Shown piece after piece: positions 1 to 7,838 of a stretch of DNA of 50,891 bases. This stretch comes from Deltaproteobacteria bacterium. GTDB lineage: Bacteria > Myxococcota > SpSt-1050. Under the pieces are notes generated by a model. It did no database searches. It was not told the DNA's origin and worked only from the letters and a program-made list of their open reading frames with translations. How positions within the stretch are numbered: the first letter of the stretch is position 1; each line of letters begins with the position of its first letter. The position numbers were made by a program, and so were the translations under genes. The DNA lies in the NCBI GenBank assembly GCA_026416535.1, contig JAOAFA010000106.1, forward strand, positions 1 through 50,891, given 5' to 3'.

Positions 1-948
1 AGAGACAGCCCTTAGAGAGAGATAGTGTCTCCCTTCATTACGATATGTTCCAAATGCCTCTGCAAGCCCATCTCCATCAATATCAAATAGTGTCCATTGG
101 AAATAGTATGCGCTATCATTACCCTTGTTTGTATTCAAATACCATAAAAGTGTCCCATCACTCCTGTGCATCTGTACATGTATGTCTTCACACCTATTTC
201 CGTCCTGGTCTAAAAGGTCTGTAGATAAAATATAATCCACTTTTAAATCTCCATCTACATCTCCAAACTTGATAAATCCTATTGTTTCCCCTATGCAATT
301 CCCATTTGGCTTTATAACCTTAGGTAGTATGGCGTAGCTTATAACATTGTCATCCCTCTCCTGATATTTTATTTGATGCTCTCTAGATTCCACTTCGTAG
401 ACGCAGTTATCCTCAATTAGATTTGCGGTTATTTTATATATATATGACTCCCCATTTTTAAGTTCCCCATCTATATAATTTGTAGAATCTGTAATTGGTT
501 CTGAATTAACTTTTATAAACGCTGAATCATGCTGAGATTTTCGATAAATGTTGTAAAATATCCTATCAGATTCTTTATTGAGACGCCAGCCTATATAAAT
601 TTTTCCATTGGTAAGAGGGTGAAGTAAGATAAAGTTAGGAATACTCAATTTCTTTTCGCAATTTTGAACTTGCTGAGTATCTGTTATAGGATGAGTGTCT
701 ATTAGGGTATCACTCACCACATAATCATCCCCTGCTTCCCTTATCACGATATCATCTACTTCAACATTTATGACTATATCCTCTACATCTTTTCTATCCC
801 AAATCTCTTGTATATCAAGAACAACCGCGGACCCACCCTCATCAGTTCCTTTATCGTTACACAGACAGTTTGTAAATATTACAAAGAAATTGAATAGAAA
901 AACTAAGACTATTCTTCCGACTAATAAAAATGGGTTTTTTGATTTCAT
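1..948 (-). CDS. Rhamnogalacturonan-lyase-like (PL11-type) lipoprotein, 3' end outside window
   Basis: The first 316 codons are visible; the stop lies beyond position 1. The start is the ATG at 948. The N-terminus is a hydrophobic signal of about 27 residues ending in FTNC (Cys28) with a second Cys at 30, so an exported lipoprotein is likely. A low-complexity acidic linker follows. Around residues 98-150 there is a fibronectin-like block (IYIGWRL, then FYNIYRK, then PITDSTNYID) that closely resembles the N-terminal domain of PL11 rhamnogalacturonan lyases (consensus vsWRlLGtD, FNiYR, TNfvD). Asp-rich segments GDVDGDLKVDY and FDIDGDGLAEAF look like the calcium-binding propeller blades of that family or of FG-GAP proteins. 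The family cleaves the pectin rhamnogalacturonan backbone, but the catalytic part cannot be checked here, so activity is inferred. Confidence 0.65.
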   Translation of the reverse strand, partial: MKSKNPFLLVGRIVLVFLFNFFVIFTNCLCNDKGTDEGGSAVVLDIQEIWDRKDVEDIVINVEVDDIVIREAGDDYVVSDTLIDTHPITDTQQVQNCEKKLSIPNFILLHPLTNGKIYIGWRLNKESDRIFYNIYRKSQHDSAFIKVNSEPITDSTNYIDGELKNGESYIYKITANLIEDNCVYEVESREHQIKYQERDDNVISYAILPKVIKPNGNCIGETIGFIKFGDVDGDLKVDYILSTDLLDQDGNRCEDIHVQMHRSDGTLLWYLNTNKGNDSAYYFQWTLFDIDGDGLAEAFGTYRNEGRHYLSLRAVS

Positions 949-983
949 AGACCTATGAAATCATAAAAATGAAAATTAGTCAA

Positions 984-1004
984 GTCCTTGTATAAGTCAA
1001 GGAC
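984..1004. promoter_or_regulatory. Inverted repeat upstream of the PL11-like gene
   Basis: GTCCTTG, a 7-nt spacer and CAAGGAC form a perfect 7-bp inverted repeat about 36 bases before the PL11-like start. Read on the minus strand, TTGACT with a 16-nt spacer and TAATTT could be a sigma-70 promoter overlapping this repeat, so it may be an operator. The promoter call is weak. Confidence 0.35.
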
Positions 1005-1029
1005 ATTTGCGACATTTCTCTTTTCTCAA

Positions 1030-1251
1030 TTACAAACTGCATCTATCTTTTAAAGCCTTATCAAATTCCCTGAGATCCTCTGAGCCATCATCTGACTGCC
1101 AAACCTTTATTCGAAGAGGATAAACTGAGTCTTTTTATATTTTTGTTATTTTTCTCTTATAGTTCAGTGTCAGTACAAATCTCCCTTTCACATCCATTGC
1201 ACTGTCAAAATACTTTCTAACCCCATGTGTTATCTTGAATGTTTTATTTTT
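1030..1251 (-). pseudogene. Degenerate protein-coding remnant, unidentified
   Basis: Two consecutive minus-strand frames read like protein but neither is a complete gene. The first (1251 to 1135, 38 codons plus stop) contains HGVRKYFDSAMDVKGRF. The second, shifted frame (about 1127 to 1030) contains RIKVWQSDDGSEDLREFDKA and then a stop. Their order and composition suggest the 3' end of one gene with a frameshift. No start codon or ribosome site is evident and I do not recognise the family. The rest of 949-1367 shows nothing else except the inverted repeat at 984. Confidence 0.35.
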
Positions 1252-1367
1252 CTAGATTTTATAGCGATGCAAAAGGCTCAGGGATGATCAAATTTTATTT
1301 TGTTTACTTTCATTTTAAAAATGTGTTATTATCAGCACGTTCATAACTTACATAAGAATATTAAGGT

Positions 1368-2957
1368 ATGCTTCTTTATCTCCACATCGCACTAACCTTC
1401 ATAAGCATGGTGGCAAATCTCATATTGTCTACAGTAATATTATCAGTAGACAGTAAAAATAGGCTAAATAGATTATATTCATTCTTTACTCTGGCTGTTG
1501 CTTATTGGTCTATCTTCAAGATCCTACAAATAACCGCTAATTCAGCGGAAACCGCAGGATTGTTCTATAAATTGAGCAGTTTGGGATGGACGCTTCTACC
1601 AGCGATTTACTTCAGCTTTGTTCTTGAATTTACCAAGACCCAAAGTAGAGTCTTAAAAACACTTGCTGTATTACTGTTCATTGTTGGCATATTGTTTACT
1701 TCAATAACTATAAGTACCGATCTTATGCTCAAAGGAATGACTTACGAAAAATGGGGATACTCTCATATACCGGGTAGGATCTATAAAATAGGTTTTACAC
1801 CATACTTCATTACCTCATTTGTGTGTGGTCTGATCCTGTTATTCTTATATGGGAGAAGAAATATTTCGAGACTAGAGAGAATAAAAACGTATTTTCTATT
1901 AATAGGGGTGAGTATTCCTTTGTTTGGCGGTGTAATAACAAACATGATAATGCCTGCCCTGGGCATTCATGTCTTTGAGCTAGCCCTAACTTTGACTACC
2001 ATAAACGTGATAATAATTGGCTATGCAATGTATAAATACAGATTACTAAACATAACGTTTGAATATGCCGCGAGTACTATCATTAACACAATGGGGGATG
2101 TCTTAATTGTTTTAGATAAAGAGCTTAAGGTTAATCTCATTAATCCCGCAGCGATTCACCTATTCGGATATGCAGCACAAGAGTTAATAAAAAATAACAT
2201 CAAAAATTTTTTGCTAAAGGACTACTTTGTGCCTGACATGATTCTATCTCTTGAAAAAGAAGGTTTCATTAAACTTGAGATGGAATTTTTAGACAAAAAG
2301 AGGAATGCGATAGTAACAGATACATCCATTTCAACGCTAAAAGATGAAAGCGGAGATACTGTTGGATATGTGCTCGTTTCTAAGGATATCCGAGAGAGAA
2401 AGAGACTAATAGCTGAAATAGAGAAGGCAAAGAAGGAACTCGAGGAACTTGCAGTAACTGATCCACTGACAGGTCTTTACAACAGAAGATATCTAATGTT
2501 TAGGCTTAAAGAAGAGTTTTTTAGATCAACGAGATATAATAAACCATTCTCAATCATCATTCTCGATTTAGACAAATTTAAAGAGATAAATGATACCTTT
2601 GGACACGAGGAAGGCGATGAATTACTTAGATTGATTTCTAACAAGTTGAAGGGCTCTGTAAGGATTACTGATGTAGTCGCACGATTTGGTGGAGATGAAT
2701 TTGTGATTTTACTACCCGAAACCAACAAGACAGAGGCAGTAGCACTTGCGGATAGAATTAGAATGAATTCATTTAAAGAGAATCTTCCTTTTAAGTATAG
2801 AATTGTCAGTGGTAGTTTTGGAGTTACAACGTTTAGACCGGATAAGCCATTATCATCTGAAATAGATCTATTAAAATTAGCTGATTCAGCCTTATATAGA
2901 TCGAAGCGACTCGGAAGAGATAAGGTCTCACACTCAGACGAAGTGGGTGAGGAATAA
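1368..2957 (+). CDS. Membrane diguanylate cyclase (7TM - PAS - GGDEF)
   Basis: A 529-residue protein. Residues 1-225 form about seven hydrophobic helices, like the 7TM sensory region found on some histidine kinases. A PAS domain follows (about 235-350, ending with the typical DIRERKR connector), then a GGDEF domain (about 360-520) starting TDPLTGLYNRR. The active-site loop GGDEF is at 441-445, and an RxxD inhibitory site (RITD, 432-435) lies exactly five residues before it. It should therefore make c-di-GMP from two GTP with product feedback. The start ATG has AAGG only one base upstream, an unusually close spacing, so a slightly later start such as the ATG at 1408 is possible. The gene is monocistronic, with no terminator hairpin seen behind it. 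Confidence 0.9.
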   Translation: MLLYLHIALTFISMVANLILSTVILSVDSKNRLNRLYSFFTLAVAYWSIFKILQITANSAETAGLFYKLSSLGWTLLPAIYFSFVLEFTKTQSRVLKTLAVLLFIVGILFTSITISTDLMLKGMTYEKWGYSHIPGRIYKIGFTPYFITSFVCGLILLFLYGRRNISRLERIKTYFLLIGVSIPLFGGVITNMIMPALGIHVFELALTLTTINVIIIGYAMYKYRLLNITFEYAASTIINTMGDVLIVLDKELKVNLINPAAIHLFGYAAQELIKNNIKNFLLKDYFVPDMILSLEKEGFIKLEMEFLDKKRNAIVTDTSISTLKDESGDTVGYVLVSKDIRERKRLIAEIEKAKKELEELAVTDPLTGLYNRRYLMFRLKEEFFRSTRYNKPFSIIILDLDKFKEINDTFGHEEGDELLRLISNKLKGSVRITDVVARFGGDEFVILLPETNKTEAVALADRIRMNSFKENLPFKYRIVSGSFGVTTFRPDKPLSSEIDLLKLADSALYRSKRLGRDKVSHSDEVGEE

Positions 2958-3186
2958 TAACAAAATAATCCTCCTTTTCCACCTTTTCTCTGATTTCTAT
3001 TCTTTTAGGATATAAAATAGGGATAAGTAAAAGATAAACTATGCAAAACAGAACTTTGATTCAGAGATACACCTAGTTGACTTTTGAAGTTTCATCTATA
3101 TCCAGAGGATAAAGAACTCCGAATGGAGAGACTAATAATAACCAGCAGACTTACTATAACAAGTCAAACAATTTATTTTGTATTAA

Positions 3187-3618
3187 TTTATTTGGATATT
3201 GGGATTAATTCTCCTTCCCTTATTAGTCACAATTAAAACTTATAAAGAACTTGATCCGCAAGATATATTTACTGCCCAACAATCCATGTTTTCTGACATA
3301 GTGTTAAAAATAACCTTGAAAGGATCGCCGGTAGGATTTTGTATCGTAGGTTGGGCTAATTGACAATTGTTTTAAACAAATCTCAGTTATTTTGTATTAC
3401 TCACCTAATCTTGACATGGGAACATTTTGGTATTTGGTAGCAGACAAGGAATCTCCCTCTTAGTAGGGTTTGAATTTATGAAGGATTAAGATTTAGGAAG
3501 TCAAGTAACTGAAAGGATCGGTTTTAATCCACAAGATATAGGGAAATTCTCCGGAAGAAGGGTCCTTAAATGCCTTGTCTTATTTATACCCAGGTACATC
3601 ACAAAAAGCCTGGAGTAA
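3187..3618 (+). pseudogene. Decayed membrane-protein gene, unidentified
   Basis: The 741-bp gap before the next gene contains two plus-strand frames with protein-like composition. Frame A (3187-3363, 58 codons plus stop) starts with a hydrophobic helix (WILGLILLPLLVTI) and then a polar stretch (KTYKELDPQDIFTAQQ). Frame B (3415-3618) reads FGSRQGISLLVGFEFMKD, an in-frame TAA at 3487, then DLGSQVTERIGFNPQDIG and onward to a stop at 3616. The two frames differ, so at least one frameshift and one nonsense change are implied. There is no credible start. I do not recognise the family. Confidence 0.4.
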
Positions 3619-3698
3619 TGTAATGAAAATATTTCTTGTTTTTTGATAAAAAAGGAATTAATAAGAATGCGAAAAGTAGCATATTCTTAGGAGTATAT

Positions 3699-4979
3699 AT
3701 GTTTGATGATATCGTATCTAATAATTATCTTGAGTACATTATAAACAGTATCCCTGCTCAAGTCTACTTTAAGGATGTAGATCTGGTCTATAGATGGGTG
3801 AACGAAAGATTCTTACAATATAAAGGTATTACACGGGGAGATGTAATTGGAAAAAGGGATATTGATATTTATCCTAAAGAACAGGCAAACGAGATAATTC
3901 AGGAGGATAAGCATGTAATAGATAGTGGATTTGAGATTTTTTATGAGCATTACAGTAAAAGCACAGATAGGTACTTCGCGATTAGGAAGACCGCTATAAG
4001 AGACAAAAATGGTGATATTCAAGGTATACTTGCTGTAATAATGGATATAACAGAGGAGAAGAAAGCCGTTCTCCAGCTTGAGATTGCCAAAAAGGAGATT
4101 GAAGAATCACGGGAGAAATTTAAGGATATCCTCGAGAATGCAAATGACTTTATATTAAGTATTGAAACGGACGGTAAGATAATATATGCAAATAGATCAT
4201 TTTGTGAGGCACTCAGAATCACAGAAACAGATATCAGAGACAACAACTTTTTTAATTATGTAAGCTCTCAGTCAAAAGAACAGGTCTACACAGTCTTCGA
4301 TTCCATAATTAGAGGGATTAAAATTAGCCATTCTGAATTTGTGTTGACAACCCCTGAGGGTAGAGAAATAGTTGTAGAAGGTAGTTTTACTTATAGACAA
4401 TATCCAAGCGGTTCAAAATATATCTTGGCAGTATTCAGGGACATTACGCAGCGAAAAATAGATGAAGAGAGGATAAGATTCCTTGCATATCACGATGTGC
4501 TAACAGAACTCCCAAATAGACTATTGTTCTTCGATAGGGTCAATATGGAGATCAGTCGGTCCCTGAGAAATGGGACATTCGTCTCATTAATTATGATGGA
4601 TCTAGACAAATTTAAAAGTGTAAATGACATGTTCGGACACAATGTAGGCGACATCCTTTTGAAGGACGTATCCAATAGGTTACGACGTATCATAAGAAAG
4701 ATTGATACAATAGCGAGGATGGGAGGCGATGAGTTTGTTATAGTCCTTTCTGATCTCAAGAGTTTTGAGGACATCGAAGAGGTTGCTAAAAGAATTATAG
4801 AAGAGATATCACTACCCTACCTTATTGGTGAGAATAAGATAGAGATATCAGCAAGCTTGGGAATAAGTATATTCCCAAATGATGGCAACGAACCAGATAC
4901 TTTATTAAGAAAGGCTGATATCGCAATGTATAAGTCTAAGTCCAGGGGTGGCAGAAGCTTTTCTTATTATTGTAGGTAA
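3699..4979 (+). CDS. Diguanylate cyclase with two PAS domains (PAS - PAS - GGDEF)
   Basis: A 426-residue protein. The ATG at 3699 is chosen over an upstream ATG at 3636 because TTAGGAG sits five bases before it, and residue one then begins the first PAS helix. PAS1 (about 8-125) has the PAQVYFKD and GKRDIDIYP segments; PAS2 covers about 140-265, with a short coiled connector between them. The GGDEF domain (about 275-425) starts YHDVLTELPNR. Its active site GGDEF is at 342-346, with the RxxD inhibitory site RKID at 333-336. There is no transmembrane segment, so it is probably a cytoplasmic, ligand-sensing c-di-GMP synthase. Nothing in its own upstream region looks like a strong promoter. Confidence 0.9.
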   Translation: MFDDIVSNNYLEYIINSIPAQVYFKDVDLVYRWVNERFLQYKGITRGDVIGKRDIDIYPKEQANEIIQEDKHVIDSGFEIFYEHYSKSTDRYFAIRKTAIRDKNGDIQGILAVIMDITEEKKAVLQLEIAKKEIEESREKFKDILENANDFILSIETDGKIIYANRSFCEALRITETDIRDNNFFNYVSSQSKEQVYTVFDSIIRGIKISHSEFVLTTPEGREIVVEGSFTYRQYPSGSKYILAVFRDITQRKIDEERIRFLAYHDVLTELPNRLLFFDRVNMEISRSLRNGTFVSLIMMDLDKFKSVNDMFGHNVGDILLKDVSNRLRRIIRKIDTIARMGGDEFVIVLSDLKSFEDIEEVAKRIIEEISLPYLIGENKIEISASLGISIFPNDGNEPDTLLRKADIAMYKSKSRGGRSFSYYCR

Positions 4980-5157
4980 AATTACCACAAAAACCCCTAT
5001 AATCTTTTAAAATAGAAGCACATGTGGCAACCAAAGTAACATTATAAATATCAAGTATTACTGTTTATTTAGTAAAAATGACTTAGGATCAATGAGTTAA
5101 CTTTTGAAATAGAGAGTCGTATTTAGCACCGGGTGTATGTTTTGCACTGCGATATTA

Positions 5158-5175
5158 CTGGCACATAGTTTGCAA
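5158..5175 (+). promoter_or_regulatory. Sigma-54 (-24/-12) promoter
   Basis: C-TGGCAC-ATAGT-TTGCA-A matches the RpoN consensus TGGCAC-N5-TTGCA at every conserved position with the correct spacing (GG at 5160-5161, GC at 5172-5173). The predicted start is about 5185, the foot of the first hairpin of the candidate RNA below. rpoN itself is encoded in this window. Confidence 0.75.
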
Positions 5176-5184
5176 CTCTCAAAT

Positions 5185-5249
5185 TACGGTCAGAGGAAGG
5201 ACCGCCCTTTAGGCCCTGTCTCCGTGGTGGAGATAGGGCTTATTCTTTG
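5185..5249 (+). ncRNA. Candidate sigma-54-dependent small RNA, about 64 nt
   Basis: The segment starts about 12 bases after the -12 GC of the promoter and ends in an intrinsic terminator. Hairpin 1 (5187-5204) is CGGTC / GACCG with the loop AGAGGAAG. A short linker CCCTTTA follows, then hairpin 2 (5213-5239), an 11-bp stem with one G-T pair, then TTATTCTTT. The first loop exposes AGGA, the core recognised by CsrA/RsmA proteins, so a CsrA-sequestering or antisense role is possible; this is inference. It could instead be an attenuated leader of the lipoprotein gene at 5399. I see no match to 6S, SRP, RNase P or known riboswitch signatures. Confidence 0.5.
5213..5249 (+). terminator. Intrinsic terminator ending the candidate small RNA
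   Basis: GCCCTGTCTCC (5213-5223), loop GTGGT, GGAGATAGGGC (5229-5239), then TTATTCTTT. The stem is 11 bp with a single G-T wobble, far stronger than chance in this AT-rich sequence. Confidence 0.75.
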
Positions 5250-5310
5250 TTAACCACTTGGTAAAACTTACCACATCTGGGTAAAAATACCACATATGAC
5301 GCTGGTTACC
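5249..5310. repeat. Tandem inverted-repeat array (TGGTAA/TTACCA type)
   Basis: TGGTAA-AAC-TTACCA (5259-5273) is a perfect inverted repeat. GGTA-AAAA-TACC (5280-5291) repeats it exactly 20 bp further on, both followed by ACA. GGTTACC at 5304-5310 and TTAACCA just upstream look like extra half-sites. The 20-bp phase (two helical turns) suggests cooperative binding of a dimeric regulator. It lies between the candidate RNA terminator and the lipoprotein gene. Confidence 0.45.
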
Positions 5311-5398
5311 GGGAAAATATGGCAAGAATTCAACAGGATAAATACTGTGGTTTTTGGCACATTATATGAATTAAAGTTTAGAAGGAGGTGAGTGATTT

Positions 5399-5941
5399 AT
5401 GAGGACCATCGCCATTTTAATAATAGTTTCCTTTATTGGATGCGGTACATACGAAGGTAAAGAGATAAATGCCACTTCAAACCAGAGTATGCATTACTCT
5501 GGTAAATTTGATCTATTTAAAAGGCTATCTGCCCCCTTTATACCAAATTTCATTATGAAGGTGGAAGTGTCTATTACAGACGACCCTTCAACTCTTTTTT
5601 CAGAGGCGGTTAAATCTGAATTCTCTATTAATACTGTTATTGACCTGTATATTGCTAGCAGATTTTCATTTTATTCTGGTATTCACACTATAGAGATAAA
5701 GGTCTACCTGCCAGATGGAAATTTATACATAAATTCTCGGGTCGACGTAGATTTCGATGTTCAAGCTTCATACTCACTAGATAGTGTAATAATTGAAAAT
5801 GACAATTCAATACTAATTGCAAAATATATCATGCCTGTGGCAGGTACTGAGCTTGCCATTCTTATGATTACAGGCATATACAAAACCGAGATCTATCTTG
5901 ATGGAGTCAAAGTTGCAGAAAGGGAGTTCTTATTAAAATAG
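5399..5941 (+). CDS. Small lipoprotein of unknown function
   Basis: A 180-residue protein. The start is strongly supported by AGAAGGAGGTGAG a few bases upstream, one of the best ribosome sites in the window, so high expression is likely. Residues 1-15 are a lipoprotein signal ending FIGC, giving a lipidated Cys15. The mature part is rich in beta-forming, alternating residues and ends with a segment (EIYLDGVKVAEREF) typical of Ig-like strands, so a one- or two-domain beta-sandwich is likely. No family is recognised. It converges on the type III operon, 85 bp from the end of sctU, and lies downstream of the sigma-54 candidate RNA and the inverted-repeat array, which suggests regulated expression. 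Confidence 0.7.
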   Translation: MRTIAILIIVSFIGCGTYEGKEINATSNQSMHYSGKFDLFKRLSAPFIPNFIMKVEVSITDDPSTLFSEAVKSEFSINTVIDLYIASRFSFYSGIHTIEIKVYLPDGNLYINSRVDVDFDVQASYSLDSVIIENDNSILIAKYIMPVAGTELAILMITGIYKTEIYLDGVKVAEREFLLK

Positions 5942-5979
5942 CAAAGTTAGTCTTGTGCCTTTCTTGGTTAGACCTTTGC
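5941..5979. terminator. Possible bidirectional terminator between the lipoprotein gene and sctU
   Basis: GCAAAG (5941-5946) pairs with CTTTGC (5974-5979), and inside them GTCT can pair with AGAC. On the minus strand the stem is followed by TATTTTAAT. The hairpin is imperfect with a long loop, so the call is tentative. Confidence 0.3.
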
Positions 5980-6026
5980 TTCTAAAAGAACTTCATATAA
6001 AGAAATCCTCACACTTATTAACCAGA

Positions 6027-7076
6027 CTAGCTCTTATCCATATCGATGTAGTCTATTCTGTTTTCGAATGTGGAGATAAGCGAGATTATCGAAGCCATTA
6101 TTTCATAGTGTTCTTCATTAATCTCGTCCCCAGGCTCATAAATCCTGTAAAACTCTCTTGCCAGGCTAACATTTTTGACTACAGGTATTAAATTGACTGC
6201 TGCAAAATTTATCATTTCGGTTGCCTCTTTGTCAACACCGATATAACCTATCAAAGGGGCAAAATCAGATTCAGAATATATTATTGGAATAGCTATATGA
6301 GTTGGATTCACTAGTACAAACTTCGCCCTTTTCACATCTCTTTTCATGTCAGAAAATAATATGGCCTGTCTCAACTTTTTCTGCTTATACTTAATTTCTG
6401 GATCTCCTTCTTGATTCTTAAACTCCTCTTTGATTTCTTGTTTTGTCATATATAGACTTTTTACATATTTGTGTCTCTCAATCATCATATCAATCACCCC
6501 CATAATCAACCCAAATAATAGAGAGAATAAAAGCGTATTGTAGATAGACTTTAATAAAATCATCGGGATGTTCTCATGATTCAGCATATATCTGTCTGGT
6601 ATAAACAAGTCTGATTTTATATAGAAAAGAGTTAGTGCCCCAAAGAGTAACATATACACCATGTCCTGTCCCAGCCTTATGAATTTTTCCTTTGAGAATA
6701 TGGTTGATAGGCAGATACTTTTAAAATAGTTGGAGATATTGCGTTCAAGGATATTTCGAGAGGCAAGGTTCGGTCTATAAAATATTGCAATTAAGATCGC
6801 CACGAATGGAAGAATCATCAATACAATGATAAGGCTAAAGCTACCTCCTAAAAATTTTTTATGGCATCCCCATAAACAGATATCGCTCTTCATATAAATA
6901 TACTTATTATTAAGGTACTCCTTGAAACCTAATAAAAAGGCCTCTGATGTGTAGGATATAACGACAAAGACTAGAAGAATTTTGACAAAAGATTCAAAAG
7001 GTTTAGAAGAGAATGTCTGACCCTCTTCTCTTGCCTTTTTTAATCTATTTTGTGTAGGCTTCTCTGTCTTTTCCAT
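6027..7076 (-). CDS. sctU: Type III secretion export gate switch protein SctU (FlhB/YscU family)
   Basis: A 349-residue inner-membrane protein with four hydrophobic helices in residues 25-200 and a cytoplasmic C-terminal domain. The family autocleaves between Asn and Pro of NPTH to switch substrate class; NPTH is present at 257-260 (VLVNPTHIAIP). The conserved EGDPEIK linker precedes it and the GVDKEA...PVVKNVSLAREFY block follows. The start is taken as the ATG at 7076; a TTG one codon earlier is possible. It follows sctT directly and is the last gene of the operon. The N-terminal KTEKPTQNRLKKAREEGQ segment is classic for the family. Confidence 0.93.
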   Translation of the reverse strand: MEKTEKPTQNRLKKAREEGQTFSSKPFESFVKILLVFVVISYTSEAFLLGFKEYLNNKYIYMKSDICLWGCHKKFLGGSFSLIIVLMILPFVAILIAIFYRPNLASRNILERNISNYFKSICLSTIFSKEKFIRLGQDMVYMLLFGALTLFYIKSDLFIPDRYMLNHENIPMILLKSIYNTLLFSLLFGLIMGVIDMMIERHKYVKSLYMTKQEIKEEFKNQEGDPEIKYKQKKLRQAILFSDMKRDVKRAKFVLVNPTHIAIPIIYSESDFAPLIGYIGVDKEATEMINFAAVNLIPVVKNVSLAREFYRIYEPGDEINEEHYEIMASIISLISTFENRIDYIDMDKS

Positions 7077-7079
7077 CAA

Positions 7080-7838
7080 TTAATAATTAGAAAGAACACT
7101 CGATAACTTTATTATATTCAAAATATCCCAATAGAAGTATGAGCATATTTTATCAAGTAGTATTGAAACCCCCATAACAATTACAATAGAGTTGAAAATG
7201 ATGCTGTGCACCGAGAGGTTAAAGTTGGGTACTAAAAGGTCTGAAAGTCCCAGTATGAGAGTTATAGATAGTGAGATAAAAATCATTGTGACAAAATATC
7301 CAATGCTATTCTTTGATAGGAGATTGAAATTTCTAATTATTTCTAATGTCATTTGTTTGATTGTACTACCTGAGATATTTGTAATTTCAGGTGTTAGAAT
7401 CAACTTAAGCACTAAGAGATGTAAATCGGATGTAAACACTAAAAGTATTACAATCAGCTCGAACATCATCTCAATTGCAGAGTTCCTCTCGTCAATTATC
7501 CCTTGTGAATTTAATACTCCAATGCTACCGAAAAGATTCTCTACAATCGACGAAGAATTTATTAGAAATTTTAAGAGGATTATAAATGGGATTGCTACCA
7601 AATATCCAAAGAAAAATTCTGTCAGTAGAAAAAACAAATCAACACTGTCGTATATTTCTTCCTTGTTCATAGAAAAATACCTGAGGGCACCAAATATGGG
7701 AATAAGCGAGGCCTTAACAATAAAAGGAGAAAATCTGCCACCAAAGAGATCCGATAAAGCAATGATTGGTATAAATCTTATTCCCATAACAAATGATATG
7801 ATTATTGTACCAAGTATTTCGTTGTAAGTGATATTCAT
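7080..7838 (-). CDS. sctT: Type III export apparatus protein SctT (FliR/YscT family)
   Basis: A 252-residue, very hydrophobic protein with about six membrane helices. In the family, SctT assembles with SctR and SctS into the helical export gate in the inner membrane. Family-like features are the RFIPIIALSDLFGG start, a loop with EEIYDSVDLFFLLTEFFFGYL, and the final SLSITLILGLSDLLVPNFNLSV region. Its ATG overlaps the sctS stop by four bases (ATGA), which implies translational coupling. The order sctR-sctS-sctT-sctU is the universal one for injectisomes and flagella. Confidence 0.9.
   Translation of the reverse strand: MNITYNEILGTIIISFVMGIRFIPIIALSDLFGGRFSPFIVKASLIPIFGALRYFSMNKEEIYDSVDLFFLLTEFFFGYLVAIPFIILLKFLINSSSIVENLFGSIGVLNSQGIIDERNSAIEMMFELIVILLVFTSDLHLLVLKLILTPEITNISGSTIKQMTLEIIRNFNLLSKNSIGYFVTMIFISLSITLILGLSDLLVPNFNLSVHSIIFNSIVIVMGVSILLDKICSYFYWDILNIIKLSSVLSNY

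Noticed and set aside
770-958. A 62-codon plus-strand frame near the window start
   Set aside because: It lies opposite the PL11-like gene start, which has a clear lipoprotein signal and family motifs.
5181-5210. Resemblance of AGAGGAAGGACCG to RNase P or SRP RNA core sequences
   Set aside because: The surrounding conserved helices and lengths of those RNAs are absent; the segment is a simple 5-bp hairpin followed by a terminator.
5100-5240. Possible c-di-GMP riboswitch next to diguanylate cyclase genes
   Set aside because: The GEMM-I core (GCAAA tetraloop/receptor pattern and the conserved three-way junction) is not present.
5340-5370. A second sigma-54 promoter directly before the lipoprotein gene (TGGCAC at about 5352)
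   Set aside because: A TGGCAC-like -24 box is present but the -12 position reads ATGA, lacking the required GC.
7192-7827. A 211-codon plus-strand open frame opposite sctT
   Set aside because: It is the antisense shadow of a clear SctT gene; composition is Ser/Ile/Lys-rich and unlike any family, and it lies wholly inside a conserved operon.
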